A stretch of DNA of 64,000 nucleotides from Hyphomicrobiales bacterium (lineage in GTDB: Bacteria > Pseudomonadota > Alphaproteobacteria > Rhizobiales > Rhizobiaceae), in the NCBI GenBank assembly GCA_900471925.1, contig UCGV01000007.1, positions 1 through 64,000 of the forward strand, written 5' to 3'. The notes under the pieces are model-generated. The model was given only the letters and a program-made list of their open reading frames with translations, ran no database searches and was not told the DNA's origin. Every line of letters starts with the position of its first letter. Position 1 is the first letter of the stretch. The position numbers were made by a program, and so were the translations under genes. This document shows positions 46,019-55,422 of this stretch, piece after piece.

Positions 46019-47377
46019 ATGCAAGCCAAGCTTCTCGGCGCCGTAGGCGCCTTACTCGCTTCAGCTTTCGTTGCTGCTGGTCCCGCCGCTGCTGCCGAAA
46101 AGACCAAGATCGACTTCTGGTTCGGCAACTCGGGCGATATCGCTACGCGCGTTCAGGAACAGTGCGACCGTTTCAACAAGTCGCAGAACGACTTCGAAGT
46201 CGTCTGCACCAGCCAGGGCTCTTACGACGCCTCGCTGCAGAACACGATCGCCGCTTTCCGCGCCGGCAAGCAGCCGACCATTGCTCAGGTTTCCGATGCC
46301 GGCACGCTCGACATCATGCTTTCGGGCGCTTACTACCCGGCCAACAAGCTCATGACCGACATGGGCTACAATGTTGACTGGAACGACTATTTCTCCGGTA
46401 TCGCCGGCTACTACGCCACCTCCAAGGGCGAAATGTACTCCTTCCCCTTCAACTCCTCGACGGCTCTGCTGTACTGGAACAAGGACGCCTTCGCCAAGAT
46501 CGGCAAGGACCATGCTCCGGCTACCTGGAAAGAAGCTGGCGAAGATTTCAAGGCTCTGAAGGACGCTGGCTACGCTTGCCCGCTCGGCTTCGACATCTCC
46601 AACAACGAAGTCTGGCAGTTCATCGAGCAGTTCGAAGCTGTCAACGGCGAACCCGTTGCCACCAAGAAGAACGGCTTTGAAGGCCTCGACGCCGAGCTGG
46701 TGTTCAACAAGAACCCGATGCTCGTCAACTTCGTCAAGGATCTGAAGGGCTGGTACGACGCCAAGGAAGCCGTCATCAAGAACAAGGCCGTTGGCCAGAC
46801 CTTCGTTGAAGCCTTCTCCGCTGGCGATTGCCAGGTCATCCTGACCTCGGTCGGCGACCACGGCAACATCGGCCGCACCGCCAAGCAGGGCATGAACTGG
46901 GGCGTTTCCATGCTCCCGACCTACGGCGATGCAACCCGTCACAGCTCCTACGTCGGCGGCGCTTCGCTCTGGGTTCTGAAGGGTCATTCGGATGCCGAAT
47001 ACAAGGCTGCCGCTTCCTTCTTCAACTTCCTGGCAAAGCCGGAAGAAGCCCTCACCTGGTCGACCGTTACCGGCTACATCCCGGTTCGTAACTCGGGCTT
47101 CGAATATCTGAAGAAGCAGGGCTTCTACGACAAGGCTCCTTACGCCGGTCGCGAACTTGCCATTCAGAGCCTGACCGCTTCCCCGGCTGGCGACACGTCT
47201 GCCAAGGGCATCCGTCTCGGCGGCCTGCTCCAGGTTCGTACCGAAATCGCTAACGGCCTGCAGGCGATCTTCGTCAACAACGCCGACGTACAGGCTTCGC
47301 TCGACTCTGCTGCCGACCGCGGCAACCAGCTCCTGCGTCGCTTCCAGCAGACCTACAAGGGCGTTCAGCTCCCCTAA
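46019..47377 (+). CDS. ugpB: sn-Glycerol-3-phosphate-binding protein UgpB
   Basis: A 452-residue periplasmic binding protein with an export signal near residues 1-26 (LLGAVGALLASAFVAAGPAAA). The mature start KTKIDFWFGNSGDIATRVQE and the run GEMYSFPFNSSTALLYWNKD match UgpB. It feeds glycerol-3-phosphate or its diesters to UgpAEC. The ATG at 46019 follows GAGGG at good spacing; the in-frame start at 45977 has no such site. Codon choice leans to GCT, GTT and CGT more than in neighbours, as in highly expressed genes. A hairpin follows the stop. Confidence 0.88.
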   Translation: MQAKLLGAVGALLASAFVAAGPAAAAEKTKIDFWFGNSGDIATRVQEQCDRFNKSQNDFEVVCTSQGSYDASLQNTIAAFRAGKQPTIAQVSDAGTLDIMLSGAYYPANKLMTDMGYNVDWNDYFSGIAGYYATSKGEMYSFPFNSSTALLYWNKDAFAKIGKDHAPATWKEAGEDFKALKDAGYACPLGFDISNNEVWQFIEQFEAVNGEPVATKKNGFEGLDAELVFNKNPMLVNFVKDLKGWYDAKEAVIKNKAVGQTFVEAFSAGDCQVILTSVGDHGNIGRTAKQGMNWGVSMLPTYGDATRHSSYVGGASLWVLKGHSDAEYKAAASFFNFLAKPEEALTWSTVTGYIPVRNSGFEYLKKQGFYDKAPYAGRELAIQSLTASPAGDTSAKGIRLGGLLQVRTEIANGLQAIFVNNADVQASLDSAADRGNQLLRRFQQTYKGVQLP

Positions 47378-47393
47378 TCGACTGATATGAGCC

Positions 47394-47424
47394 GCACCCG
47401 GCCCGCTTCTGGCGCGCCGGGTGC
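47394..47424 (+). other. Intercistronic hairpin between ugpB and ugpA
   Basis: GCACCCGGC (47394-47402) pairs perfectly with GCCGGGTGC (47416-47424), then GTCTTTATAA. The short T-rich tail suggests partial termination, giving more binding protein than permease. Similar hairpins follow the binding-protein genes at 284-1120 and 59420-61066. Confidence 0.6.
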
Positions 47425-47504
47425 GTCTTTATAAATTCCCTATCGGCTGCGGCAGCATGATCGCCGTCCGCGCCAGAACCCAACCAGGGCGAAAACGACC
47501 ACTC

Positions 47505-48389
47505 ATGGAAAAGCGCGTCACTTTCTCCTCGACGACGATCGGCCTTCTCTTCGCATTCCCGATGCTGTTGCTGATCTTCGTCTTCTTTTACTGGCCAAGC
47601 GCGCAGGCGCTGTATTGGGCGTTCACGCTCGAACAGCCATGGGGCGGCGGCAATGCCTGGGTCGGTTTCGACAATTTCAAGCAGTTGCTTTCGGACCCGA
47701 TCTATTGGGACTCCATCACCCGCAGCATGATCTTCGGCTTCGCCTCGACCGCCATTGCCATGGGGCTTGCACTGATCCTGGCGCTCCTGACCGATCGCGA
47801 GCTGCGCGGCCACAAGATCTATCGCTCGGTCTTCATCTGGCCCTATGCGATTGCCGCTCCTGCTCTTGGCCTGGCTTTCCGCTTCATCCTGGCGCCGGAA
47901 GCCGGTCTTCTGTCGGTGATCAACCAGGTCTGGCCCGGCCTCTGGAACCCGGCGTTCGACGGCAAGGATGCGATGATCGCCGTCATCATCGCCTTTTCCT
48001 GGAAATATATCGGTTACAACTTCATCTTCTTCCTGTCGGCGCTGCAGGGTATTCCGCGCTCGCTGATCGAGGCTGCCGCCATGGACGGTTCCGGCCCGAT
48101 GCGCCGCATCAGGGATATCCAGCTGCCGTTGCTCACCCCGACGCTGTTCTTCCTCCTCGTCATCAACATCACCGAAAGCTTCCAGGATTCCTTCGGTATC
48201 GTCGATGTCATGACGCAGGGCGGCCCGGCGCGCGCGACCGAACTCATGGTCTACAAGATCTTTTTCGACGGCTTCAAGGGTCTCGACTATTCGGGTGCCG
48301 CAGCCCAATCCATGATCCTGATGGGTCTCGTCATGCTCCTTACCATCTTCCAGTTCCGCTTCATCGAGCGGCGCGTGCACTACAAGTGA
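47505..48389 (+). CDS. ugpA: sn-Glycerol-3-phosphate ABC transporter permease UgpA
   Basis: A 294-residue inner-membrane permease with about six membrane segments, length close to E. coli UgpA. The N-terminus FSSTTIGLLFAFPMLLLIF is the first segment, and the EAA loop is IEAAAMDGSGPMRRIRDIQL. The ATG at 47505 fits the family length; earlier in-frame starts (47421, 47457) add an unusual basic lead and lie close to the hairpin. The ribosome site is weak. Confidence 0.87.
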   Translation: MEKRVTFSSTTIGLLFAFPMLLLIFVFFYWPSAQALYWAFTLEQPWGGGNAWVGFDNFKQLLSDPIYWDSITRSMIFGFASTAIAMGLALILALLTDRELRGHKIYRSVFIWPYAIAAPALGLAFRFILAPEAGLLSVINQVWPGLWNPAFDGKDAMIAVIIAFSWKYIGYNFIFFLSALQGIPRSLIEAAAMDGSGPMRRIRDIQLPLLTPTLFFLLVINITESFQDSFGIVDVMTQGGPARATELMVYKIFFDGFKGLDYSGAAAQSMILMGLVMLLTIFQFRFIERRVHYK

Positions 48390-48399
48390 GGTCGCAAAC

Positions 48400-49314
48400 A
48401 TGATCGAACGCACGCCAATCTTCAATTTCATCTGCTACACCCTGCTCGCACTCGGCCTGGTGATCGCGCTCCTGCCCTTCCTGATCGTCATCGTCGCGTC
48501 GACGCTCGATCTCGAAACCGTCAACCGCGTGCCGCTGCCGCTCATTCCGAGCAGCCATTTCTGGGAAAACGTGCAGACCGCCTGGGTTCGCGCCGATCTC
48601 GGCAACAAGCTGTTCCATAGCGTCATCTTCGCTGCCACGGTCGGCGCCGGCAAGGTCATCCTTTCCGCGATGGCCGCCTTCTCGATCGTCTATTTCCGCT
48701 TCCCTGGCCGTCATCTGATCTTCTGGATCATCTTCATCACCCTGATGCTGCCGCTCGAAGTGCGTATCGTTCCCACCTATTCGATCGCCGCCAATGCACT
48801 TCAGCCCTTCCAGACGATCCTCGACATCACCGGCATCAACTGGCTGATCGCTCAGGTCACCGGCATTCAGGTGAAGCTCGAATGGGGCCTCCTGAACTCC
48901 TATCCCGGTCTCGTTCTGCCTATGGTGGCCACCGCGACCGGCACCTTCCTCTACCGCCAGTTCTATCTGACGGTTCCGGATGAGCTTGCCGAAGCGTCGA
49001 AAATGGATGGCTCCGGGCCGGTCCGCTTCTTCTGGGACGTGCTGCTGCCGCTGTCGCGCCCCAACATGATCGCGCTCTTCACCATCATGTTCGTCTGGGC
49101 CTGGAACCAGTACCTCTGGCCATTGCTGATCACCACCGATCCGAAGTTCGGCATCGCTGTTACCCAGCTCAAGACGCTCATTCCCTCCGAATTCGGCCTG
49201 CCCGACTGGAACGTCGCCATGGCCGGAACATTGATCATCATGTCGCCACCACTGATCCTCGTCATCCTGATGCAGCGTTGGTTCGTGCGCGGCCTTATCT
49301 CCACCGAGAAGTGA
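48400..49314 (+). CDS. ugpE: sn-Glycerol-3-phosphate ABC transporter permease UgpE
   Basis: A 304-residue inner-membrane permease with about six segments. It has [20 protein letters not shown] near the start and the EAA loop [20 protein letters not shown]. It is slightly longer than E. coli UgpE (281), mainly in the loop around 150-170. It starts ten bases after ugpA and pairs with it in the membrane. Confidence 0.87.
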   Translation: MIERTPIFNFICYTLLALGLVIALLPFLIVIVASTLDLETVNRVPLPLIPSSHFWENVQTAWVRADLGNKLFHSVIFAATVGAGKVILSAMAAFSIVYFRFPGRHLIFWIIFITLMLPLEVRIVPTYSIAANALQPFQTILDITGINWLIAQVTGIQVKLEWGLLNSYPGLVLPMVATATGTFLYRQFYLTVPDELAEASKMDGSGPVRFFWDVLLPLSRPNMIALFTIMFVWAWNQYLWPLLITTDPKFGIAVTQLKTLIPSEFGLPDWNVAMAGTLIIMSPPLILVILMQRWFVRGLISTEK

Positions 49315-49327
49315 AAGGAACAGACCC

Positions 49328-50437
49328 TTGGCACCGATCTCCATTCGTGGCGTGAAAAAGAGCTATGGCAAGAATGCCGTCGTTCATGGCGTCGATCTCG
49401 AAATCCAGTCAGGCGAATTCATCGTCATCCTCGGTCCGTCCGGCTGCGGCAAGTCCACGCTTCTGCGCATGGTCGCGGGCCTCGAAGAAATCAGCGGCGG
49501 CGAAATCGCCATCGACGGCCGCGTGGTCAACCAGTTGGAGCCGCGTGAACGCGGCTGCGCCATGGTTTTCCAGAACTACGCACTCTATCCGCATATGAGC
49601 GTTGCCGAGAACATCGGTTACGCACTCAAGGTCGCCGGCGTGCCGAAAGCCGAACGCGACCGCCGCATCGCCGATGTCGCCAAGGCGCTCAGCCTCGAAC
49701 CCTTCCTCGAGCGTCGCCCGGCAGCCCTGTCCGGTGGTCAGCGCCAGCGCGTCGCCATGGGCCGCGCCATGATCCGCGAACCGAAGGTCTTCCTTTTCGA
49801 CGAGCCGCTGTCGAACCTCGATGCCAAGCTGCGTATCGCCATGCGCGCGGAAATCCGCCGCCTGCATCGCCGCCTCGGCGCCACCTCGATCTTCGTTACC
49901 CACGATCAGAACGAGGCCATGACGCTTGCAGACCGCATCATCGTCATGAATGCCGGCAATGTCGAACAGGTCGGCACGCCGGAAGAAGTCTACCACTATC
50001 CGGCAAGCCGCTTCGTGGCTGGTTTCGTCGGTACGCCGGCAATGAACCTGCTCGAAGGCCGCGTCAATGAAAACGGCACCTTCATCTACGACGAAGGCCG
50101 CACTGTCGCCCTTCCCACCGAACGCGGCCAGCAGCTCGCTGGCCAGCGCGTCGTTCTTGGCGTGCGCGCCGAGGCCGCTCGCCTCGTCTCCCCGGATGCA
50201 CCGGGTGCGCTCGTTGCGACTGCCGACTTTATCGAAGAACTCGGCGCCAGCCGCGTCGTGCATGCCGATTTCGATGGCCTGCCCTTCGCCGTCGCAATGA
50301 CGGGTTCCGTTTCGCTGAAGACCGGCGACCGGATCGGTATCGCGATCGATCAGGATTCGATCCATCTCTATTCGGCAGACACCGGCGCGGGCCTCGTCGC
50401 ACCGGCTCGCACGGGCGCGGCTACCGTCAGTGCCTGA
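49328..50437 (+). CDS. ugpC: sn-Glycerol-3-phosphate ABC transporter ATP-binding protein UgpC
   Basis: A 369-residue ATPase of the MalK/UgpC group. Walker A is GPSGCGKS near residues 36-43, the signature [15 protein letters not shown] near 135, and Walker [16 protein letters not shown]. The C-terminal regulatory (TOBE) domain runs from about 240. The start is TTG, chosen because AAAGGAA lies seven bases upstream and the reading matches the family start. It energises UgpAE. Confidence 0.9.
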   Translation: MAPISIRGVKKSYGKNAVVHGVDLEIQSGEFIVILGPSGCGKSTLLRMVAGLEEISGGEIAIDGRVVNQLEPRERGCAMVFQNYALYPHMSVAENIGYALKVAGVPKAERDRRIADVAKALSLEPFLERRPAALSGGQRQRVAMGRAMIREPKVFLFDEPLSNLDAKLRIAMRAEIRRLHRRLGATSIFVTHDQNEAMTLADRIIVMNAGNVEQVGTPEEVYHYPASRFVAGFVGTPAMNLLEGRVNENGTFIYDEGRTVALPTERGQQLAGQRVVLGVRAEAARLVSPDAPGALVATADFIEELGASRVVHADFDGLPFAVAMTGSVSLKTGDRIGIAIDQDSIHLYSADTGAGLVAPARTGAATVSA

Positions 50438-50447
50438 GCCCGGCGCA

Positions 50448-51500
50448 ATGCCGAGCTTTTTCGATCTTGCCACCGGCGACCGCAACCTCGTTGCGGTCGC
50501 CGTCAAGGCGCTCGAAGCGCCTTCCGCCGCGCTCCTCGATGAGGCCCGTGCTGCGAAACTGACGCAGGCAGAACATGATCGGTTTGCGGCAGCCCTTCCC
50601 GCGCTTTCGACGATCGAAGTCGTGCGAGCTGATAGCGGCACGGACATCGGAAATGGATTTGTCGTCGCGGCATGGAATGCCGAGCGCCTGAAATTTCATG
50701 CACCGTCCGTCGCGCTCATGCGCCAGAGCGGCGCTGACATCTTGCTTCTCAGCGAGGCAGACCTCGGCACGGCACGCGCCGGCAACCGCCATACAGTTGC
50801 CGATGTCGCTCGCGATCTCGGCATGTCCTATGTCTTCGGCGTCGAATTCGTCGAGCTCGGCCTTGGAAATTCACGCGAACGGGAGCGACACAAGGGCGAG
50901 ACGAATTCGATCGGCTTTCACGGCAATGCGCTGCTTTCCCGCTTGCCTATAAGGGATGCTGTCCTGATCCGCCTTGATGACGGCGGCACATGGTGGACGG
51001 ATGCGAAGGATGGCCAAGGCCGCATCGGCGGACGCATGGCGATTGTCGCCAGGATCGAAACCGCAGCCGGGCCGATCCTTGCTGTCAGCGTACATCTGGA
51101 AAGCAAGACCAATATCGACGACCGCGCCATGCAGACGAAGCGGCTCATCGAGACGGTCGACAAGCTTGCGGCCGATCTGCCTGTCGTGATCGGCGGCGAT
51201 TTCAACACCAACGTCCTTCCCGGCAGTTCACGCGAACCGGAAGCATATGAGCCGCTGTTCGACCTGCTCGCTCAGGCCCGGTATCATTGGCAAGCGGCCA
51301 ACGATTTCTCTCCAACCCGACGTGCCGGCCCAGACGGTGTTCCGCAGCCTCCCTTCACCCGTCTCGACTGGCTGTTTACCCGCGGCCTTACCGGAAGCGA
51401 TGCCGCGACCGTACCGGCAGTCGACGGCAATGGCGCAGCGATCTCGGACCACGAATTGGTCAGGGCACGATTTTCCGTACCGGAGGCACGGCCCAGCTAA
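50448..51500 (+). CDS. Endonuclease/exonuclease/phosphatase (EEP)-family protein
   Basis: A 350-residue metal-dependent phosphodiesterase-type enzyme without a visible signal peptide. EEP signs are VAAWNAERLKFH, ADILLLSEADLG, the metal site VVIGGDFNTNV and the C-terminal AISDHELVRARF. The N-terminal ~70 residues are unassigned. It directly follows ugpC, where a UgpQ-type glycerophosphodiesterase often sits, so it may act on glycerophosphodiesters; this is inference. The ATG at 50448 is chosen; a GTG at 50430 overlapping the ugpC stop is an alternative. It shares its stop bases with the convergent gene. Confidence 0.78.
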   Translation: MPSFFDLATGDRNLVAVAVKALEAPSAALLDEARAAKLTQAEHDRFAAALPALSTIEVVRADSGTDIGNGFVVAAWNAERLKFHAPSVALMRQSGADILLLSEADLGTARAGNRHTVADVARDLGMSYVFGVEFVELGLGNSRERERHKGETNSIGFHGNALLSRLPIRDAVLIRLDDGGTWWTDAKDGQGRIGGRMAIVARIETAAGPILAVSVHLESKTNIDDRAMQTKRLIETVDKLAADLPVVIGGDFNTNVLPGSSREPEAYEPLFDLLAQARYHWQAANDFSPTRRAGPDGVPQPPFTRLDWLFTRGLTGSDAATVPAVDGNGAAISDHELVRARFSVPEARPS

Positions 51501-53374
51501 AGGCGGGCTATTGCCTCTCCGAGTTGCTTGCGGAGCGTTTCCAGCCGATCCCGCGCCTCATCGCGCTGTACTCGCAGTGCCTTGATCGACTTCTCCTGCT
51601 CCGTCAGATCTTGAAGAAATTGCTGCTTGAGAGGCGTGTCGCCGACGGAGGCGAGCATGGCGGAAATTCGTGAGGATTCCGACGTCGCATCCTGCATCGC
51701 CTGCATGATTGTCGACAGGTCTCTCTCCGCCTGCTTCTGCGCCGTCCTCGCCGCCACCAATCCCTGAAGTTTTTCGGCGATATCGGCTGAAGGGCCTTCG
51801 TCGAGCCACTGCAGGATCACGGCATCGTCTATATCGGCGATCGCCTGCGTCTCGCTTTCGGCCATGCGCCATTCGATAGTGGTCGAAACCTTCTTTCCGG
51901 CGGGCACGACGATGGTTGCCCGCGCACCAACGGGTGTCGCCTCCACACCCTCCGATGGAACGAGTTCCCAGCCCGGCATAGCAGCGTCTTCCGCGACGAA
52001 CTTCCTGTCAGCGTCTCCGCCCCAGGCGGTGAAGGTCTTTCGCAGGCGGCGTTCGAGCGTCGCGTCGAGATAGCCATCCTTGACGACAACCGTTCGGAAC
52101 GAGCTTGACGTCGTGGTCGCCATTTCCTGGTCTATCTTCTGGTCGGCGGCAAATATTGCCGTTTCGACCCCGCCGGGTTTCATGTTGCCGATGCGTGCAT
52201 CGCCGACATAGCGGCCCTTTTCATCATAGACCGCCGCCACAGCCGGCGGCAGCGACGTTGCCGTGTCATTTGTGAGCACGAGTGCCGCATCCGGATGTTG
52301 CGCACCCTCGCGATAGAGGGCCACGAATTCCGCTCCGATCTGATGATCCAGAATCGGCACGGAAATCGTCTCTCCGTTCTTGAGATCGTAGGTGCCTGGA
52401 AGGTCGAAATTGGCGACGACATCCCCCTCGTCGACTGTGGCGGTCGCGGCCGCAGCGGCCATGACGGGAGCGGCGGGTTCTGCCGCCGCCTTGTTCAGCA
52501 ACAGCGCACCGCTCGCGCCGCGTCTGGCACCTGCCATGTCCAGATAGGCGGATTCGGGCTGCACCTCCTCGCGCTGCGGCCATATTCTCGCATAGAGGCG
52601 CTGGCGCAGCGTCACCGGCTTGCCCGACGTCAGGGATATGGAAACGCCCTGCCAGTCGTCGCCGGAAGCATTTTCCAGAACGGCCCATGCCTGCAGTCTC
52701 GCCTTGCCATCGGAATCGACGATGATCCTGTAGGACGGTTTCCAGAGCGGCGCTGCGACCACATAGGAAATGTCAACCGTCTCCGGCACCTTGCCATCGA
52801 GCCCAATTGTAACCGTGCGCTTTTCCTGCACTTGGTCACTCGAGAGCAATTCCGCCGCCCGGTTCACCATCTCGGCGTCTTTGGGATCGTCGAGCTTATA
52901 GGTCATGGCGCCACCGATCTCGGCAACATCAAAGCTGCCGCCGTCGAGCAGCACGATCAGCCGCGGCCGTTGTTTCTCGGTCGGCGGTTCTACCCCGACG
53001 ATACGGCCCTTCACTCCGTTCGCGGAGACGGGCGCGCCTCGAAGCGCTCGCAACACGCCAGCAGCGGAATCGAGATCCTCCGGCTTGATCGGCAGCGCTT
53101 TAAACGTTTCCTCGATCATACCCGGCCCGGTGGTGGAAAGCCCCTTTACCGGCGCGGGCCCCGATACGACGAGGGTCTTGAGGAAATCATCCATCTGATC
53201 TGTCGGCACCTCGACGACGGCCTTGCCATCCGCTCCGACGTCGATACTGCGCACATATTCGGCGACACCTCCCGACGACAGTCTGACCGACTTGACGGTC
53301 CCTGTCTGTGCCGCTGCGGCGCTCGAAAGCAGCGCTGCAGCAAAGGCTGCAAAGATCGCAGATGCGTATTTCAT
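51497..53374 (-). CDS. DUF4139-domain exported protein
   Basis: A 625-residue protein with a clear signal peptide (YASAIFAAFAAALLSSAAAA). The family is marked by the N-terminal VKSVRLSSGGVAEYVRSI and by YVVAAPLWKPSYRIIVDSDG. A beta-rich central region follows, then a coiled-coil near 560-625 (QEKSIKALRVQRDEARDRL). Homologues have no firm function and are usually single genes. It probably works in the periplasm or envelope. The stop overlaps the convergent EEP gene by three bases, so no terminator separates them. Confidence 0.82.
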   Translation of the reverse strand: MKYASAIFAAFAAALLSSAAAAQTGTVKSVRLSSGGVAEYVRSIDVGADGKAVVEVPTDQMDDFLKTLVVSGPAPVKGLSTTGPGMIEETFKALPIKPEDLDSAAGVLRALRGAPVSANGVKGRIVGVEPPTEKQRPRLIVLLDGGSFDVAEIGGAMTYKLDDPKDAEMVNRAAELLSSDQVQEKRTVTIGLDGKVPETVDISYVVAAPLWKPSYRIIVDSDGKARLQAWAVLENASGDDWQGVSISLTSGKPVTLRQRLYARIWPQREEVQPESAYLDMAGARRGASGALLLNKAAAEPAAPVMAAAAATATVDEGDVVANFDLPGTYDLKNGETISVPILDHQIGAEFVALYREGAQHPDAALVLTNDTATSLPPAVAAVYDEKGRYVGDARIGNMKPGGVETAIFAADQKIDQEMATTTSSSFRTVVVKDGYLDATLERRLRKTFTAWGGDADRKFVAEDAAMPGWELVPSEGVEATPVGARATIVVPAGKKVSTTIEWRMAESETQAIADIDDAVILQWLDEGPSADIAEKLQGLVAARTAQKQAERDLSTIMQAMQDATSESSRISAMLASVGDTPLKQQFLQDLTEQEKSIKALRVQRDEARDRLETLRKQLGEAIARL

Positions 53375-53592
53375 ATGTCCCCCTCAATGTTCATCCCGCC
53401 TGAGGATGAGCGTAGAAAAGGGGCGGCAATTCGACACATCGTCGCTTTTCCGCATGGTTCGCGGCTCCTGAGCCGAGGAAACGACAGATCCGCCAAGATG
53501 TTCGTTTCAATGCGATATCGGACAAAGATGTCGTGAAATTGAGAAAACGAACGCCTATATAGCTGCCGAGTCTGTTTGAAAGGAAATCCGTC

Positions 53593-55116
53593 ATGACTAT
53601 CAATGGAAGCCTGCTCATCGCGGGATCGGAAAAGCGCGGCACGCGCGGTGAGCTCTTCGGCATCGAAGCGGCTACCGGGAAGGCGCTGGCCGTCTCGTTC
53701 GGCGGGGCCTCCGCGGAAGACGTGGAGCAGGCGACCGGGGCTGCATGGGAAGCCTTCGCCTCCTACCGCGAAACCGATCTGGAAACGCGTGCCGCCTTCC
53801 TCGAAACCATTGCTGCCGAGATCGAAGCAATCGGCGACGAACTGATCGTGCGCGCAATGGCCGAAACCGGTCTTCCGCGCGGACGTCTGGAGGGCGAACG
53901 CGGTCGTACGACCGGGCAGCTTCGCCTGTTTGCGAAAGAGGTTCGTGAGGGCCGGTTCCAGGAGCTCCGCTTCGATGGTGCTGATCCCTCCCGCAAGCCG
54001 GTTCCGAAGCCTGATCTTCGCCTGCGCAACATTCCTCTCGGCCCCGTCGCGGTTTTCGGCGCATCGAATTTTCCGCTCGCCTTCTCGGTCGCGGGCGGTG
54101 ACACCGCATCCGCGCTGGCCGCAGGATGCCCTGTCGTCGTGAAGGCCCATTCCGCTCATCCGGGCACATCGGAACTCGTCGGCCGCGCCGTACAGAGTGC
54201 CGTCGCCAAGGCGGGCCTGCATGCCGGCACCTTTGGCCTGCTCTTTGACACCGGCTTCGAAGTCGGACAGAAGCTGGTGGCCGATGCCAGAATTCGCGCC
54301 GTTGGCTTCACCGGTTCGCGCCGTGGCGGTACCGCGCTGATGAAGATTTCCTCCGAGCGCAAGCAGCCGATCCCTGTCTACGCCGAGATGAGCAGTATCA
54401 ATCCGGTCATCTTCTTCTCGAACGCCCTGAAGAGCCGTGCCGCGGAGATCGCAACGGCCTTTGTCGGCTCGCTGGTTCTGGGTGCCGGACAGTTCTGCAC
54501 CAATCCGGGCCTCATTCTCGCCGTCGACAGCGAAGGTCTTGACACCTTCATTGCCAAGGCTCGGGAACTCCTGCCCGATGTTGGCGCCCAGACGATGCTG
54601 ACCGGCTCTATCGCCAAAGCATTCTGCGATGGTGTCGCGCGTCTGGAAAAGCATCCGGAAGTCCGCCTCGTTGCCAATGGCAAGCCAGGCGACGAATTCC
54701 AGGGCACGGCCGCGCTGTTCGAGACCACGGCTTCGGCATTCCTGGAGCATCATGAGCTGCAGGACGAAATCTTCGGTGCCGCCGGTCTTATCGTGCGCTG
54801 CCGCGATCTCGCCGAACTCGAGCGCGTCCTCGACGGGCTCGAAGGCCAGTTGACCGTTGCCCTGCACATTGCCGGCGAAGATGAAGCTGACGCAAAGCGC
54901 CTCGTTCCCAAGCTGGAAATGCTTGCAGGACGACTGCTGGTGAACGGTTTCGGCACCGGCGTCGAAGTGTCGCCTGCCATGGTGCATGGTGGCCCCTACC
55001 CGGCAACCGCCGACGGCCGCTCGACGTCGGTTGGTACGCTCGCCATCTACAGGTTCCTGCGGCCGGTTTCTTACCAGGACTTCACCAGCACCCTGCTTCC
55101 GGCGCCGCTGCGTTGA
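53593..55116 (+). CDS. Aldehyde dehydrogenase, probable alpha-ketoglutarate semialdehyde (2,5-dioxovalerate) dehydrogenase
   Basis: A 507-residue NAD(P)-dependent enzyme. The catalytic Cys is in [14 protein letters not shown], the general base Glu in [11 protein letters not shown] and the cofactor site in [34 protein letters not shown] is characteristic of the KGSADH group, which ends the pentose, hexarate and hydroxyproline pathways by forming 2-oxoglutarate. GAAAGGAAA precedes the ATG. No pathway neighbours are present, so the upstream pathway is unknown. It may be NADP-dependent, as in related enzymes. Confidence 0.85.
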   Translation: MTINGSLLIAGSEKRGTRGELFGIEAATGKALAVSFGGASAEDVEQATGAAWEAFASYRETDLETRAAFLETIAAEIEAIGDELIVRAMAETGLPRGRLEGERGRTTGQLRLFAKEVREGRFQELRFDGADPSRKPVPKPDLRLRNIPLGPVAVFGASNFPLAFSVAGGDTASALAAGCPVVVKAHSAHPGTSELVGRAVQSAVAKAGLHAGTFGLLFDTGFEVGQKLVADARIRAVGFTGSRRGGTALMKISSERKQPIPVYAEMSSINPVIFFSNALKSRAAEIATAFVGSLVLGAGQFCTNPGLILAVDSEGLDTFIAKARELLPDVGAQTMLTGSIAKAFCDGVARLEKHPEVRLVANGKPGDEFQGTAALFETTASAFLEHHELQDEIFGAAGLIVRCRDLAELERVLDGLEGQLTVALHIAGEDEADAKRLVPKLEMLAGRLLVNGFGTGVEVSPAMVHGGPYPATADGRSTSVGTLAIYRFLRPVSYQDFTSTLLPAPLR

Positions 55117-55276
55117 TCCCCTGGACTTGCCGGAGATCGATTGCAAAGATACCGGCATCTGAATTCTATCCCACGGGCGGTCCTGCGCCCGTGGAACCCT
55201 TCGGCAAAACCCCGACCTCAAAACCGTCATTTTGACAGTGACAGCGACACCATTCTCTGCAAGAAAGAATGCCGTT

Positions 55277-55362
55277 GAGAGACAGGGGCGCCCTTTTGCG
55301 AGAATGGGCTGAGAAGCACCCTTCGAACCTGAACCGGATAATGCCGGCGGAGGGAGTCGCTC
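55277..55362 (+). promoter_or_regulatory. TPP riboswitch (THI element)
   Basis: The aptamer shows GGGGCGCC, CTGAGA (55310-55315), ACCCTTCGAACCTGA and CCGGATAATGCCGGCGGAGGGA, all hallmark elements in order. Outer stem P1 pairs GAGAGAC (55277-55283) with GTCGCTC (55356-55362) with one mismatch. It binds thiamine diphosphate and controls the thiMED operon. Confidence 0.95.
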
Positions 55363-55420
55363 GGGGCACAGTCTGCTTGCTGCATGATCGGTCCCGCGCC
55401 TGCCCCGCCTGAAAGGGGTA
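55362..55420 (+). promoter_or_regulatory. Riboswitch expression platform with SD sequestration
   Basis: CGGGGCA (55362-55368) can pair with TGCCCCG (55401-55407), leaving the ribosome site GAAAGGGG free. Alternatively TGCCCC (55401-55406) pairs with GGGGTA (55415-55420), hiding it. The two folds are mutually exclusive, so control at translation is likely. Confidence 0.65.
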
Positions 55421-55422
55421 TG

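Larger units (their letters stand above)
55117..55422. other. Leader region of the thiMED operon
   Basis: This 306-base gap between the aldehyde dehydrogenase and thiM contains no gene. Its right half is the TPP riboswitch and its expression platform (separate entries); the left part (55117-55270) should hold the terminator of the previous gene and the thi promoter, but I see no convincing hairpin there. Confidence 0.7.
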
